From the NCBI RefSeq assembly GCF_014773265.1, contig NZ_JACWMY010000002.1, positions 644,947 to 708,946 of the forward strand: 64,000 nucleotides of DNA. Direction: 5' to 3'. Of the stretch, positions 55,504-63,820 are shown piece after piece (position 1 is the stretch's first letter; each line of letters starts with the position of its first letter). Both the position numbers and the translations under genes were made by a program. Under the pieces are notes generated by a model, which was not told where the DNA came from, made no database searches, and worked only from the letters and a program-made list of their open reading frames with translations. Source of the DNA: Mucilaginibacter pankratovii (lineage in GTDB: Bacteria; Bacteroidota; Bacteroidia; Sphingobacteriales; Sphingobacteriaceae).

Positions 55504-55914
55504 TCACTTATTTTTTAAGTCCTCCACTATCCGTTTCACAAAGGCTTCTTTATTCTGCTTCAATAGCTTAGTGTATGCATCGCCCGCCGAATGAATCGGC
55601 AAATAAGCGTGGGCCCATAGCATCAGCTCCACCAACGCAGGTAACAGGTCGATACCCTTATGGGTTAAGCGGTAAAGTATTTTGGCTTTGCTGTCGGGAT
55701 GCGTTTCTTTGGTCAGCAGCCCGGCGGCTTCCAGTTTAGCTAAGCGGCTGGCCAAAATATTGGTTGCTATCCCTTCATTCGACTTCAACAATTCGTTGTA
55801 GGTGTGCTTTCCATGCATGATCATATTCCAGATGATCATTAGCGACCACTTATCGCCAACAATATCCAAAGCAGAACCCACAGGATCCCCGGGCCGTTGT
55901 TTACTTTCTTTCAC
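55504..55914 (-). CDS. HxlR-family winged-helix regulator
   Basis: A regulator of about 136 residues. The frame is open to a TTG at 55935 with other possible starts; the GTG at 55912-55914 (V/M-KESKQRPGDPVGSALDIVG) fits the family start best, but this is not certain. HxlR features: DIVGDKWSLMIIWNMIMHGK, TYNELLKSNEGIATNILASR, LEAAGLLTK. It lies divergent from a VOC-family gene with a shared 85-base promoter region containing a palindrome, so it probably controls that gene and itself. Confidence 0.85.
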   Translation of the reverse strand: MKESKQRPGDPVGSALDIVGDKWSLMIIWNMIMHGKHTYNELLKSNEGIATNILASRLAKLEAAGLLTKETHPDSKAKILYRLTHKGIDLLPALVELMLWAHAYLPIHSAGDAYTKLLKQNKEAFVKRIVEDLKNK

Positions 55915-55933
55915 AATACAAAACTGCAAAAAC

Positions 55934-55952
55934 AACTTGCAAATAACAAGTT
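55934..55952. promoter_or_regulatory. Palindromic operator candidate for the HxlR regulator
   Basis: A dyad aacttg-caaataa-caagtt (6-7-6) lies between the divergent HxlR and VOC genes, close to the HxlR start. The position fits autoregulation. Confidence 0.5.
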
Positions 55953-55998
55953 AATATTTTAGGTTTGTTATATTCATTATCAATTCAAAATAACAATT

Positions 55999-56346
55999 AT
56001 GCTTACCGCCATCAACCCAAAGCTCCCCATGCGCAATAAAGCCATCACGCGCGATTTTTATATCAATAAACTTGGCTTTACGCAATTCGGCGGCGATTAT
56101 GATGGTTACCTGATGGTGGAGAAAGACAACATCCAGATCCACTTTTTTGAATTTGCCGATTTAGACCCCAAAAAGAACTACGGGCAAGTTTACATCCGCA
56201 CAGATGATATCGATGCGTTCTTTCAGCTTGCCAAAAAGCAGGGTGCAGATGTTACTACCCTGGAGTATAAACCCTGGATGCAAAGGGAGTTCTCCATTCA
56301 CGATCCGGATAATAATTTATTGACGGTTGGGCAGAGTATGGTTTAA
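55999..56346 (+). CDS. VOC-superfamily (glyoxalase/bleomycin-resistance-like) protein
   Basis: A 115-residue protein with the VOC pattern: PMRNKAITRDFYINKLGFTQ, a strand MVEKDNIQIHFFEFADLD and the end EFSIHDPDNNLLTVGQSM. Acidic and His residues at the usual metal positions are visible. The length is typical of bleomycin-resistance-like members, which bind and sequester small compounds. The divergent HxlR gene suggests regulated stress expression. Confidence 0.9.
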   Translation: MLTAINPKLPMRNKAITRDFYINKLGFTQFGGDYDGYLMVEKDNIQIHFFEFADLDPKKNYGQVYIRTDDIDAFFQLAKKQGADVTTLEYKPWMQREFSIHDPDNNLLTVGQSMV

Positions 56347-56461
56347 AATTACATCGTGGTGGTGATGCGGTGATAATATCGACGCCATGCTGAATCGCCG
56401 GGTTTACTTTTTTTAATTACTAATTAAATAAAACAATTCCACCAACATATGTTGTATACAC

Positions 56462-56863
56462 ATGAATAGTTATGTCCCAGTAAATGTGTTAATTATAGAT
56501 GATGACCCCATCCATAATTTCATTTTTGAAAAATTTGTGAGAAGAGTAGTTTCCGATGCTAATATCTCTTTTTGTTCAAACGGAGAGGCTGGGATAGATC
56601 TGCTACTCGAACTTATCAGAAAAGATGATGAACTATTTCCCCGAGTGATATTCCTGGATATCAAAATGCCAGTAATGGATGGCTGGGGATTTTTAGAAGA
56701 ATACCATCGTTTAAATATGGATAGTATCGTTGGCGCAAAAATTTACATAACAACATCCTCAATTTTTATGCAGGATAAGGAACGTGCGCTAAATTATGTA
56801 GTAGTTGAAGATTTCATCAGCAAACCAGTATCTGCAGATATGCTGGAGCAAATTTTTGAGTAA
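56462..56863 (+). CDS. Single-domain response regulator (CheY-like)
   Basis: A 133-residue receiver with no output domain. The acidic site is VLIIDDDPIHNFIFEKF, phosphoacceptor Asp66 in VIFLDIKMPVMDG and Lys in DFISKPVS. It could relay phosphate from hybrid kinases or control a partner protein. No kinase gene is directly adjacent. Confidence 0.92.
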   Translation: MNSYVPVNVLIIDDDPIHNFIFEKFVRRVVSDANISFCSNGEAGIDLLLELIRKDDELFPRVIFLDIKMPVMDGWGFLEEYHRLNMDSIVGAKIYITTSSIFMQDKERALNYVVVEDFISKPVSADMLEQIFE

Positions 56864-56898
56864 AACCCAAACCGCGTAACATTAATAATCGTCGGCGT

Positions 56899-57453
56899 TT
56901 ACCGTAGTTCATCAAGCTGAAACATAATGTCTGTTCGCAAAACATATTTTGTTCCTTGTGTTACTGCACTGCCTTGATGTTCCACGTTGTGCAAAAAAAC
57001 AAGTGCCGAACCTTGTTTGGGCTGAACGGAAAGCTCATTGAAAACTGTCTGTCCGCCCTCAAAATTTTCATTCAAGTAAATCATAAAGGTAAAATAGCTC
57101 GCTTCAACATCGTTCCTTATATAACTTTGATCTCTATGCTGTTTAAATTCTTGCCCTGGTTGATATTTATAAAACCTAAAAAGTTCATTTAATCCCACAG
57201 CTTTACTGTGACCAATTTGCAGTGGCACAAATGGTTTCAATTTCTGCCAGAGCGCATCAGCAAGTTGGTAGTCTTTATAAATAACCCTATTATTATTACG
57301 AACTGTTAAGATAACTTTCTGCCCGTTTTCTGTTTCAACAGTCGCGGGTTCATAACCTATAGCTTCGCTTTTTAAAATAAAATCTTCACATTCTTTTGGT
57401 GTCCAAAAACGGTCGATTGTGAAAATACTATTGTTAATGATAAGCTTTTTCAT
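56899..57453 (-). CDS. 2-oxoglutarate/Fe(II) dioxygenase, prolyl 4-hydroxylase-like
   Basis: A 184-residue protein. The Fe(II) site is FKQHRDQSY (H-x-D) and VEHQGSAVTQG (second His), and the 2-oxoglutarate-binding residue is in KYVLRTDIMF. FYKYQPGQEFKQH and SYFTFMIYLNENFEGGQT are typical of P4Hc. The N-terminal 70 residues may bind the substrate. The hydroxylated target is unknown. Confidence 0.88.
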   Translation of the reverse strand: MKKLIINNSIFTIDRFWTPKECEDFILKSEAIGYEPATVETENGQKVILTVRNNNRVIYKDYQLADALWQKLKPFVPLQIGHSKAVGLNELFRFYKYQPGQEFKQHRDQSYIRNDVEASYFTFMIYLNENFEGGQTVFNELSVQPKQGSALVFLHNVEHQGSAVTQGTKYVLRTDIMFQLDELR

Positions 57454-57534
57454 ACTACAAAGTTTTCAAATTAAGGGCGAGGGTTCGGGATTTTTGTAAC
57501 CGGAAACCCTGCTACAACAAAAATATAATAAAAA

Positions 57535-57561
57535 AGCAGGCCAGTAATAGCCTGCTTTCTT
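57535..57561. terminator. Orphan bidirectional terminator hairpin
   Basis: agcaggc-cagtaata-gcctgct has T-rich tails on both strands (ttctttttcc on plus, ttttttatt on minus). It lies between two divergent genes, so neither flanking protein gene explains it. Confidence 0.65.
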
Positions 57562-57727
57562 TTTCCGCCGTTGTTGGTGTTGTCACCAATAACTACCGGA
57601 TGCATTTACTTACAGCTGAGGCAAAAAATATTATTACTAATAAGTACTCTTCAATTATGTAGATTGTGCTTCTGCTTAAGACGGCAAATGGGATGAGGAT
57701 GAGATCAACATTAACAACCAGCAAATT

Positions 57728-57994
57728 ATGATAAAGGAAATCAGGATCAGGTACATGCACTCTGATGAGGAGTATCAACATAAAGTTGATCATGCCATCG
57801 GCTTTCTCAAAAAGAAGGAAGAGGTTAAAATAATTGTAGTGCTCAAAGGGAAGGAAATCACCCACCCGGAGATTGGCGAAAAACTGTTGCTTCGTATCGC
57901 CAAAAGTTTGGAGGGCGAAGGCAACGCCGTACTACCCCCGGTTATAAACTACAGAGAAGTATATTTGCTGTTTACTCCAAAAACTGCCGGGTAA
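57728..57994 (+). CDS. Stand-alone IF3 C-terminal-domain-like protein
   Basis: An 88-residue protein aligning by eye over its length with the C-terminal domain of translation initiation factor IF3: KEIRIRYMHSDEEYQHKVDH matches the KEIK(L/F)RP-x-DxHDYxxK block, FLKKKEEVKIIVVLKGKEIT matches the FLxxGDKVKVTxxFRGRE block, and HPEIGEKLLLRIAKSLEG matches the HPELGxxLLxRVAEDL block. The usual IF3 N-terminal domain is absent; an in-frame stop lies about 50 bases upstream. It could modulate 30S subunits or be a divergent RNA-binding paralogue. It is not the housekeeping infC, whose rpmI/rplT neighbours are missing. Confidence 0.8.
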   Translation: MIKEIRIRYMHSDEEYQHKVDHAIGFLKKKEEVKIIVVLKGKEITHPEIGEKLLLRIAKSLEGEGNAVLPPVINYREVYLLFTPKTAG

Positions 57995-58034
57995 CAGCGC
58001 CCGGGATAAGTTAGCCTGCGCTATGTAAAATAAA

Positions 58035-58096
58035 AAAGCCTCAAACATTTGTTTGAAGCTCTGATGATCCCATTTGGGTTATTTTCGAACCAGCTT
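58035..58096 (-). pseudogene. Possible decayed tRNA 3'-end plus hairpin remnant
   Basis: On the plus strand, a terminator-like hairpin (agcctcaaaca...tgtttgaagct) is followed by tgatccca and, 19 bases on, ttcgaacc. The intact tRNA-Arg region shows the same order of hairpin, tgatccca and ttcgaacc, 14 bases apart. The match is short and may be chance. Confidence 0.3.
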
Positions 58097-58110
58097 ATAT
58101 GCCTAAATAA

Positions 58111-58146
58111 ACCCCGCAGGCTTGCCGGGGCAAGGCGCTGCGGGGT
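58111..58146. terminator. Strong GC hairpin between convergent genes
   Basis: accccgcag and ctgcggggt pair as perfect arms with a second small stem inside. It lies between the 3' ends of the IF3-like and YiaA-like genes. There is no clear T run. Confidence 0.45.
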
Positions 58147-58159
58147 GGTAACCGCTACG

Positions 58160-58627
58160 TTACAGTTCTTTATCCTCAAACATTTTTGCGTCGCGGGTAT
58201 TTTTTTGTACGGCAATGGCCGAAAACATGCTCAGGCAGAATGCCATGGCGTAAAAGCCTTTCTCACTTCGGGCGAGGTCGGCATTCCACAGGCCAATGGT
58301 CAATAATACCATTGCTGCAATAGTGGCAAACCAACTGATGCCGTAGTAAAGATCGGTTACGGCAAGCCCTTCCGACCGGTCCCTAACACTTTTTTGTACG
58401 GAGATCACTGCGAATAAGCCAAATAATAAGATGGTGAAATAATAGCCTTTTTCGTTCAGATCCATAGTTGCGTTCCATAAACCGATGAGATATCCTGTCA
58501 CTCCTGTTAATAAGGCCAACCAGGAGGCGCCGATAAATGCACCAGTAGGTTTAAATGGGTTTCTAACATTCTCGCCATATTTTACGGCGGTTGAATTTCC
58601 TTCTGTTCTGTTTTGTAGCGGTTCCAT
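58160..58627 (-). CDS. YiaA/YiaB-type inner-membrane protein
   Basis: A 155-residue protein with four membrane helices in two similar halves: FIGASWLALLTGVTGYLIGL with GYYFTILLFGLFAVISVQKS, then ISWFATIAAMVLLTIGLWNA with GFYAMAFCLSMFSAIAVQKN. The repeated pattern GLWNA...EKGFY/GYY...VQK is typical of the yiaA/B domain. The function of the family is unknown. Confidence 0.9.
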   Translation of the reverse strand: MEPLQNRTEGNSTAVKYGENVRNPFKPTGAFIGASWLALLTGVTGYLIGLWNATMDLNEKGYYFTILLFGLFAVISVQKSVRDRSEGLAVTDLYYGISWFATIAAMVLLTIGLWNADLARSEKGFYAMAFCLSMFSAIAVQKNTRDAKMFEDKEL

Positions 58628-58758
58628 GTTGTTTTGTTTTTGTTGTTAATATGGAAGCAAATGTCTGCTATAAACCAAGCCTGAAAAAGTTAGAATACGA
58701 AAATTACTGACGATATATTTTACTATTGTTGTACCTTTATGTACATTAAAATATCCAA

Positions 58759-60252
58759 ATGAATCCCATTCAGGAGTTGATCAACCTGCTCAATAATACC
58801 GATAAAAAGCTTTTCAGGCAGTTTTTACAACGGAAAAACAAACGGAGTGATGTAAAAAACCTGGCTTTGCTTAATTTGATAGAAACTGACGATATAGATG
58901 GCTTAAATAAACTCTACGATCCGAAGAAAAATAATGATGCATACCATGCTTTACGCAAAAGGCTGCAGGATAATTTGTTGTTATTCTTATCGCAAAAAAC
59001 CTTTGAGAGCAACCATTCCGACACTTACGACGCGTTGCGCCTGGTGGTGGTGGGTCGTTTTTTGTTAGAAAACGACGTGGTTAAAATAGCATTCAAATGC
59101 CTGGATAAGGCTGAAGGGCTGGCTAAACATTTAGAGCAGTATAATTTATTGAATGAGCTGTTGCTGCTAAAGCTACAGTATGCCCACCTGCCGGGAGCCG
59201 AAGATCTGGATGCTTTGACCGCGCGTTTCCTGCAAAACCAATCGGACATGCAACGCGAGGCCAGGCTAAATATGGCCTACGCCTTTTTGAGGCAGGAACT
59301 GCAGCAGATACACCTGGAAGGAAAGATCGTTAATCTGACGACCCTGATGCTGACGACGATCCGGAAATACAAAATTTCCGAAGAGGACCTGATGTCCTAT
59401 AAATCCATTTATCAAATTCTTTTCATAGCGAATGAATACGCGGCTATCCAACAGAATTACGGATTGATAGAGCGTTATATCCATCGAACAAATCAATTTA
59501 TAAGCCAGGCGGATAAAAAATCGTCCTACCTTTTTTACCATACATCCATCCTGTATTTCCTGGCAAACTTTCATCTGAGGCAAAAGGATTTTGTAAGGAG
59601 TGCATTATATTTGAAGGAGATGATGGATCTGATGCTGACCGATCCCGCTTATTATACACTGTTTTATTTGCGCTATCAATTACTCTCTGCGCTCAACCTG
59701 TTCTACACAGGCTTTGCTGATGATGCGATCGCTTTATTGCAGAGATCGCTCTCCAATACTAAACATAGGTATAAACCAGAAGATATTGAGGATGTGCGAA
59801 TATGCCTGACTATGTTTTTGGCCCTGTGCAATGAACGGGGAAGTTTAAAACAGCTGACATTACTGACACGTACCGATGCCTGGTATGAAAAGAAAATGGG
59901 CATGTTATGGACCATCAGAAAAAATCTGATGGAAATTTTGGTACATGCACAGTTCTCTAACATCGAGCTTGCCATGTCGCGGCTAAACAGCTTCAGGCGG
60001 CGATATAAGAAGTACCTGCTGAAAACTTCGGAAGAACGCGTGCTACTGTTTCTGAAACTGGTTGAAACACACCTGTTAAAACCCGATGTAACTTTTGAAA
60101 CATCGTATAGAAAAAAGGTTTTAAGCCTGCTTGATGGGGCAGGGAATAACGATATCTTCACGTTGAGCTTTATTGCCTGGCTGATAGCACGCTGGGAGAA
60201 AAAGACAGCTTACCAGGTTATGCTAACACTCGTACAGCAAAAAAGCCTTTAA
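58759..60252 (+). CDS. Large helical hypothetical protein
   Basis: A 497-residue, almost entirely helical protein. It begins MNPIQELINLLNNTDKKLFR and contains helical-repeat-like stretches (FKCLDKAEGLAKHLEQYNLL, RSALYLKEMMDLM). It has no signal peptide, membrane helix or catalytic motif. I believe similar proteins occur in Bacteroidota without known function; a TPR-like scaffold is a guess. Its terminator follows directly. Confidence 0.75.
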   Translation: MNPIQELINLLNNTDKKLFRQFLQRKNKRSDVKNLALLNLIETDDIDGLNKLYDPKKNNDAYHALRKRLQDNLLLFLSQKTFESNHSDTYDALRLVVVGRFLLENDVVKIAFKCLDKAEGLAKHLEQYNLLNELLLLKLQYAHLPGAEDLDALTARFLQNQSDMQREARLNMAYAFLRQELQQIHLEGKIVNLTTLMLTTIRKYKISEEDLMSYKSIYQILFIANEYAAIQQNYGLIERYIHRTNQFISQADKKSSYLFYHTSILYFLANFHLRQKDFVRSALYLKEMMDLMLTDPAYYTLFYLRYQLLSALNLFYTGFADDAIALLQRSLSNTKHRYKPEDIEDVRICLTMFLALCNERGSLKQLTLLTRTDAWYEKKMGMLWTIRKNLMEILVHAQFSNIELAMSRLNSFRRRYKKYLLKTSEERVLLFLKLVETHLLKPDVTFETSYRKKVLSLLDGAGNNDIFTLSFIAWLIARWEKKTAYQVMLTLVQQKSL

Positions 60253-60272
60253 TCTTCCGACTAAAGGCTTTG
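60243..60272. terminator. Bidirectional terminator after the helical hypothetical gene
   Basis: aagccttta-atcttccgac-taaaggctt, with A and T runs at the ends, overlaps the last codons and stop of the 497-residue gene. Confidence 0.75.
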
Positions 60273-60277
60273 TGCTT

Positions 60278-60329
60278 TAAAGTGATCCCAATAGGATTCG
60301 AACCTATGACCTACAGATTAGAAATCTGT
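60278..60329 (-). pseudogene. tRNA-Arg 3' fragment, exact 52-bp copy
   Basis: Identical base for base to 62015-62066: the 3' half of the downstream tRNA-Arg(UCU) from the anticodon arm to the 3' end plus five flanking bases. Same orientation. The 5' half of the tRNA is missing, so it cannot be a working tRNA. It resembles the distal attachment copy left by tRNA-targeted insertion. Confidence 0.9.
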
Positions 60330-60354
60330 ATCGCAATCGCTCCAAATGTTATCC

Positions 60355-61902
60355 CTATTTTTTGCTTTTGTTAACTATCTTATAAATATCCAACCTCCGG
60401 TCTTTCAAATTCCTCACAGCGCCAAAGCTATGCAGTTCCTTCAGCAGGTCTATATCAACATCGGCTATCAGCGTGGTTTCGGTATTTGGCGTAGCTTCGG
60501 CTTTGATCCCATTGCTCGGAAAGGAAAAATCCGATGGGGTAAATACAGCCGACTGGGCATACTGTATATCCATGTTATGCACTTTAGGTAAGTTACCCAC
60601 ACTACCTGCTATAGCAACGTAACATTCGTTTTCTATCGCGCGGGCCTGTGCGCAACTCCTAACACGGGTGTAGCCGTTTTGTGTATCCGTCATAAACGGC
60701 ACAAAGAGAATTTGCATACCCTGTTCGGCCAACAACCGCGGCAATTCCGGAAACTCCACATCGTAGCAAATCAAGATACCAATTTTACCGCAGTCGGTAT
60801 CGTAGGTTGTAATTGCATCACCCCCTACCATTCCCCAGGCGCTTTTCTCAGCTGGTGTAAGGTGAATTTTTCGGTACATTTCATAAGAACCATCTCGCCT
60901 GCACAGATATCCTACGTTTAGCAATACCCCATTTTCCAGGTATGGCATGCTGCCTGTTATAATATTGATATTATAACTGATGGCATACTCCATAAATTTA
61001 TCGCGCAGCAGGGCCGTGCTTTTGGCTATCTCGCGCATGGCGTCCGCACCGCTTAAATGGTTATAAGCCGCCATTAAAGGCGCGTTAAAAAGCTCGGGGA
61101 ACAAAATAAAATCACTTTGGTAGTCGCTAACAACGTCAACAAAAAATTCTATCTGCTCATATAACGACTCCATGTTTGGGAACGGCCGCATTTGCCATTG
61201 CACCAACCCTAAGCGGATAATGGATTTTTTCGAATTGATATGTGCAGCTTCTTCGTTGTAATAAATGTTATTCCATTCTAATAAAGAGGCGTACTCCAGC
61301 GATTGGGTATCGCCGGGTAAATAGCCTTTTAAAATTTTCCTTACGTGGAAATCGTTAGCAAGCTGGAATGATAAGGTAGGATCATGAATCTCTTTACCCT
61401 TTACTTTTTCCAGGTAGGCTTTGGGGGTGAGCTTATCCGCATAATCTTTATACTTAGGTATCCGCCCTCCTGCTATAATGGCACGCAGGTTATGCCTTTC
61501 GCAGATCTCCTTGCGGGCATCATACAAGCGTCGCCCTATACGCATCCCCCGGTATTCGGGGTGTACAAAAAAATCAATACCGTAAAGCACATCACCTTTG
61601 GTATTATGCGTAGAGAAAGTGTAATTACCCGTTATTTGGGCATAAGTATGGTTATCGCCAAATTTATCATAATCAACAATGAGCGACAGGGCGCATCCGG
61701 CAATATTGCCGTTCACCAGTATGCAGATCTGCCCTTCAGGGAATATTTCTACCAACTGGCTGATATGGGTTTCATCCCAAAACGAAGCACCCTCCCATTC
61801 TGAATACGCTTCTACCATTGAGAATTTTAAACCGAGGTAATCGTCTTTAGTCAGCGTACGTAGTTCTATTTTTAAATCTTCGTTCTTTGTTTCGTTTTCC
61901 AT
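60355..61902 (-). CDS. GNAT acetyltransferase-carbon-nitrogen hydrolase fusion
   Basis: A 515-residue two-domain protein. The N-terminal GNAT domain (about 8-190) has YGIDFFVHPEYRGMRIGRRL with the acetyl-CoA loop RGMRIG. The C-terminal nitrilase-like domain (about 225-500) has the catalytic Glu in LFPELFN, Lys in YRKIHLTPAEK and Cys in GILICYDVEFPEL. This fusion is a recognised arrangement, possibly acting on amides or polyamine-type substrates; the true substrate is unknown. It is the only gene between the tRNA-Arg and its 3' fragment. Confidence 0.92.
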   Translation of the reverse strand: MENETKNEDLKIELRTLTKDDYLGLKFSMVEAYSEWEGASFWDETHISQLVEIFPEGQICILVNGNIAGCALSLIVDYDKFGDNHTYAQITGNYTFSTHNTKGDVLYGIDFFVHPEYRGMRIGRRLYDARKEICERHNLRAIIAGGRIPKYKDYADKLTPKAYLEKVKGKEIHDPTLSFQLANDFHVRKILKGYLPGDTQSLEYASLLEWNNIYYNEEAAHINSKKSIIRLGLVQWQMRPFPNMESLYEQIEFFVDVVSDYQSDFILFPELFNAPLMAAYNHLSGADAMREIAKSTALLRDKFMEYAISYNINIITGSMPYLENGVLLNVGYLCRRDGSYEMYRKIHLTPAEKSAWGMVGGDAITTYDTDCGKIGILICYDVEFPELPRLLAEQGMQILFVPFMTDTQNGYTRVRSCAQARAIENECYVAIAGSVGNLPKVHNMDIQYAQSAVFTPSDFSFPSNGIKAEATPNTETTLIADVDIDLLKELHSFGAVRNLKDRRLDIYKIVNKSKK

Positions 61903-61979
61903 TTTGTGTAGGTAATTAAAGGGTCAACAGGCAAACAACATTCACGATAGCCTGCCGGTTTAACAAAATCTCACTAAAA

Positions 61980-62011
61980 TAAAAAAAGCAAACCAATATG
62001 GCTTGCTTTTC
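61980..62011 (-). terminator. Terminator of the tRNA-Arg gene
   Basis: On the minus strand the hairpin gcaagcc-atatt-ggtttgc is followed by seven T residues, a few bases after the tRNA 3' end. Confidence 0.8.
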
Positions 62012-62019
62012 CACTAAAG

Positions 62020-62093
62020 TGATCCCAATAGGATTCGAACCTATGACCTACAGATTAGAAATCTGTTGCTCTATCCAGCTGAGCTATAGGACC
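62020..62093 (-). tRNA. tRNA-Arg(UCU)
   Basis: A full cloverleaf on the minus strand, 74 nt: acceptor arms ggtccta and tgggatc (with G-U pairs), D arm gctc...gagc, anticodon arm acaga-tttctaa-tctgt with anticodon TCT, and T arm atagg-ttcgaat-cctat. CCA is not encoded. The discriminator base is A. Confidence 0.95.
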
Positions 62094-62226
62094 CGCAATA
62101 TTTTGCGGTGCAAATATGCAAATTTATACTTAAAACGGCAATAGCACGTTTACAGTTTTGAAATACCAAATTAACTATATCATTAATAAAACTTCTTTAA
62201 ACGTAATAAAACTTATCTTTACCCCC

Positions 62227-62231
62227 GAGGA
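62227..62231 (+). promoter_or_regulatory. Ribosome binding site deciding a start
   Basis: gagga lies 8 bases before the ATG at 62240 but only 2 bases before the alternative GTG at 62234, which favours the ATG. Confidence 0.5.
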
Positions 62232-62239
62232 TTGTGAAC

Positions 62240-62473
62240 ATGGGCTTACCGCTGCGAATTACTTTTGATGATAAAGATTATGTGTACCAGATTGTTAACA
62301 GCAAACTGATAGGCCAAAACACCACCGAACTTGAACTTTTGCTAAATGGCGAAAAAGTAGAGCTGGTGAAGGATGCCAAAATGGTTTGGACGCTTAAAGA
62401 AGGCGATACCTCCTTAGACCCCGCCCTGGTTCAGGCGCTGGGCCGTTCGGTTTCTTTGCGGCTGCGGATGTAG
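62240..62473 (+). CDS. Small hypothetical protein
   Basis: A 77-residue protein beginning MGLPLRITFDDKDYVYQIVN. It appears to be a small all-beta domain with a charged strand (TELELLLNGEKVELVKDAKM) and no signal peptide. No family was recognised. It stands alone between the tRNA-Arg and a 436-base gap. Confidence 0.7.
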   Translation: MGLPLRITFDDKDYVYQIVNSKLIGQNTTELELLLNGEKVELVKDAKMVWTLKEGDTSLDPALVQALGRSVSLRLRM

Positions 62474-62909
62474 CTGATCCAACCGCTATCCTATTTCCTT
62501 TTATTTATTGCGTCTCATAAACAGATTCCGCCACCAGGGGATAACTTTTATACGTATTTACCCTTCCTTAAAATTCAGTTATACCCTAAAACCACCGTTT
62601 TAGTAGGCTATAGTTAACCTGCCGATAATATTGAATTAATAATTGTGAAAATATTACATATAATTGTACCCGGTACTCCATAGGGCACAACGCGTTACGC
62701 CGCGCTTTATATGTCAATTTTACAGGTAATTTTGCAAGTAATTTCACCCTTAAAAGTGTCAGAAAAAACTCTAAAAAGTTTAATTTTTCGCATAAAAAAG
62801 CGGTTTATACTGTGTAATTGGCAAAAAATAGCATTAAAAGTACCAAGTGTTTTTTTTACAATAAGTTAATCATACTTTTAACACAATTTTTTAACAACTC
62901 ATTACTTAT
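62474..62909. other. Intergenic region, no gene seen
   Basis: 436 AT-rich bases upstream of the BadF-type kinase gene. No ORF, RNA gene or strong hairpin was recognised. It presumably carries the kinase promoter. Confidence 0.45.
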
Positions 62910-63770
62910 ATGATCATAATTGCTGACGGTGGCTCAACCAAAACAAATTGGTGCCTGGTTACTGAAGAAGGTAAAAAAGTGTATTTCAACACCGAAGGTT
63001 ACAACCCGTATTTTGCTCCGAAAGAGTACATCATACAATCCTTAAAGGAGAGTTTACCTACCGACCTGGAGAAGGATAATATTACTGAGGTTAACTATTA
63101 CGGCGCCGGTTGCTCTACCCCGGAGATGCGTAAGATCGTAGAAGATGCCATGCAGGTGGTGTTCTCAAAATCGAAGGTAAACATAGGTCATGACCTGCTC
63201 GCCGCTGCCCGCGCATTGCTGGGTAACAACGAAGGTTTCGCGGCTATTTTAGGCACAGGTACCAACACCTGCCTTTATGATGGTAAAGATGTAGTTAACA
63301 ATATCGATTCGGGCGCTTACATCCTGGGCGACGAAGGCAGCGGTTGCTACATAGGCAAAAAGCTTTTGGTAGATTACCTGCGCGGCTACATGCCCGAGGC
63401 TGTGCGTAAAGCATTTTGGGAAGAATTTAAATTAACACCGGATGATATCAACGAGATAGTTTACACACAACCACGTGCAAACCGTTTCTGCGCAAGCTTC
63501 AGCAAATTTGTTTACGATAATAATGTAAACATCGAATACTCGCGTAACCTGGTACGTACCTCTTTCGAGGATTTCTTTAAAAACCTGGTTACCCACTACC
63601 CCGATTATCAAAAATACACCTTCAATTGTATCGGTTCGGTTGGCTATAACTTCCGCAACGTGCTGGAAGAAGTTTGTACCGAAAACGGCATGACCGTTGG
63701 CAACATTATCCGCTCGCCTATAGATAACCTTGTGAAATACCACCTGGAGTTGGCACCTTCGAGTTTATAG
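62910..63770 (+). CDS. BadF/BadG-type ATPase, N-acetylglucosamine kinase-like
   Basis: A 286-residue ASKHA-fold kinase. The phosphate-1 loop is IIADGGSTKTNWCLV. Phosphate-2 is AAILGTGTNTCLYDG, followed by SGAYILGDEGSGCYIGKKLL typical of GlcNAc kinases of this family. The C-terminal adenosine region is FNCIGSVGYNFRNVL. It probably phosphorylates GlcNAc or a related amino sugar for recycling or uptake. The length is normal and a strong terminator follows. Confidence 0.9.
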   Translation: MIIIADGGSTKTNWCLVTEEGKKVYFNTEGYNPYFAPKEYIIQSLKESLPTDLEKDNITEVNYYGAGCSTPEMRKIVEDAMQVVFSKSKVNIGHDLLAAARALLGNNEGFAAILGTGTNTCLYDGKDVVNNIDSGAYILGDEGSGCYIGKKLLVDYLRGYMPEAVRKAFWEEFKLTPDDINEIVYTQPRANRFCASFSKFVYDNNVNIEYSRNLVRTSFEDFFKNLVTHYPDYQKYTFNCIGSVGYNFRNVLEEVCTENGMTVGNIIRSPIDNLVKYHLELAPSSL

Positions 63771-63820
63771 TTAGCAGTGGGCGGTTTGCAGTTTGCAGCC
63801 GGAAACTTGTTTAAAGCATA

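Noticed and set aside
57593..57865. Minus-strand frame overlapping the IF3-like gene
   Set aside because: Antisense to a gene with clear family similarity and lacking any recognisable features.
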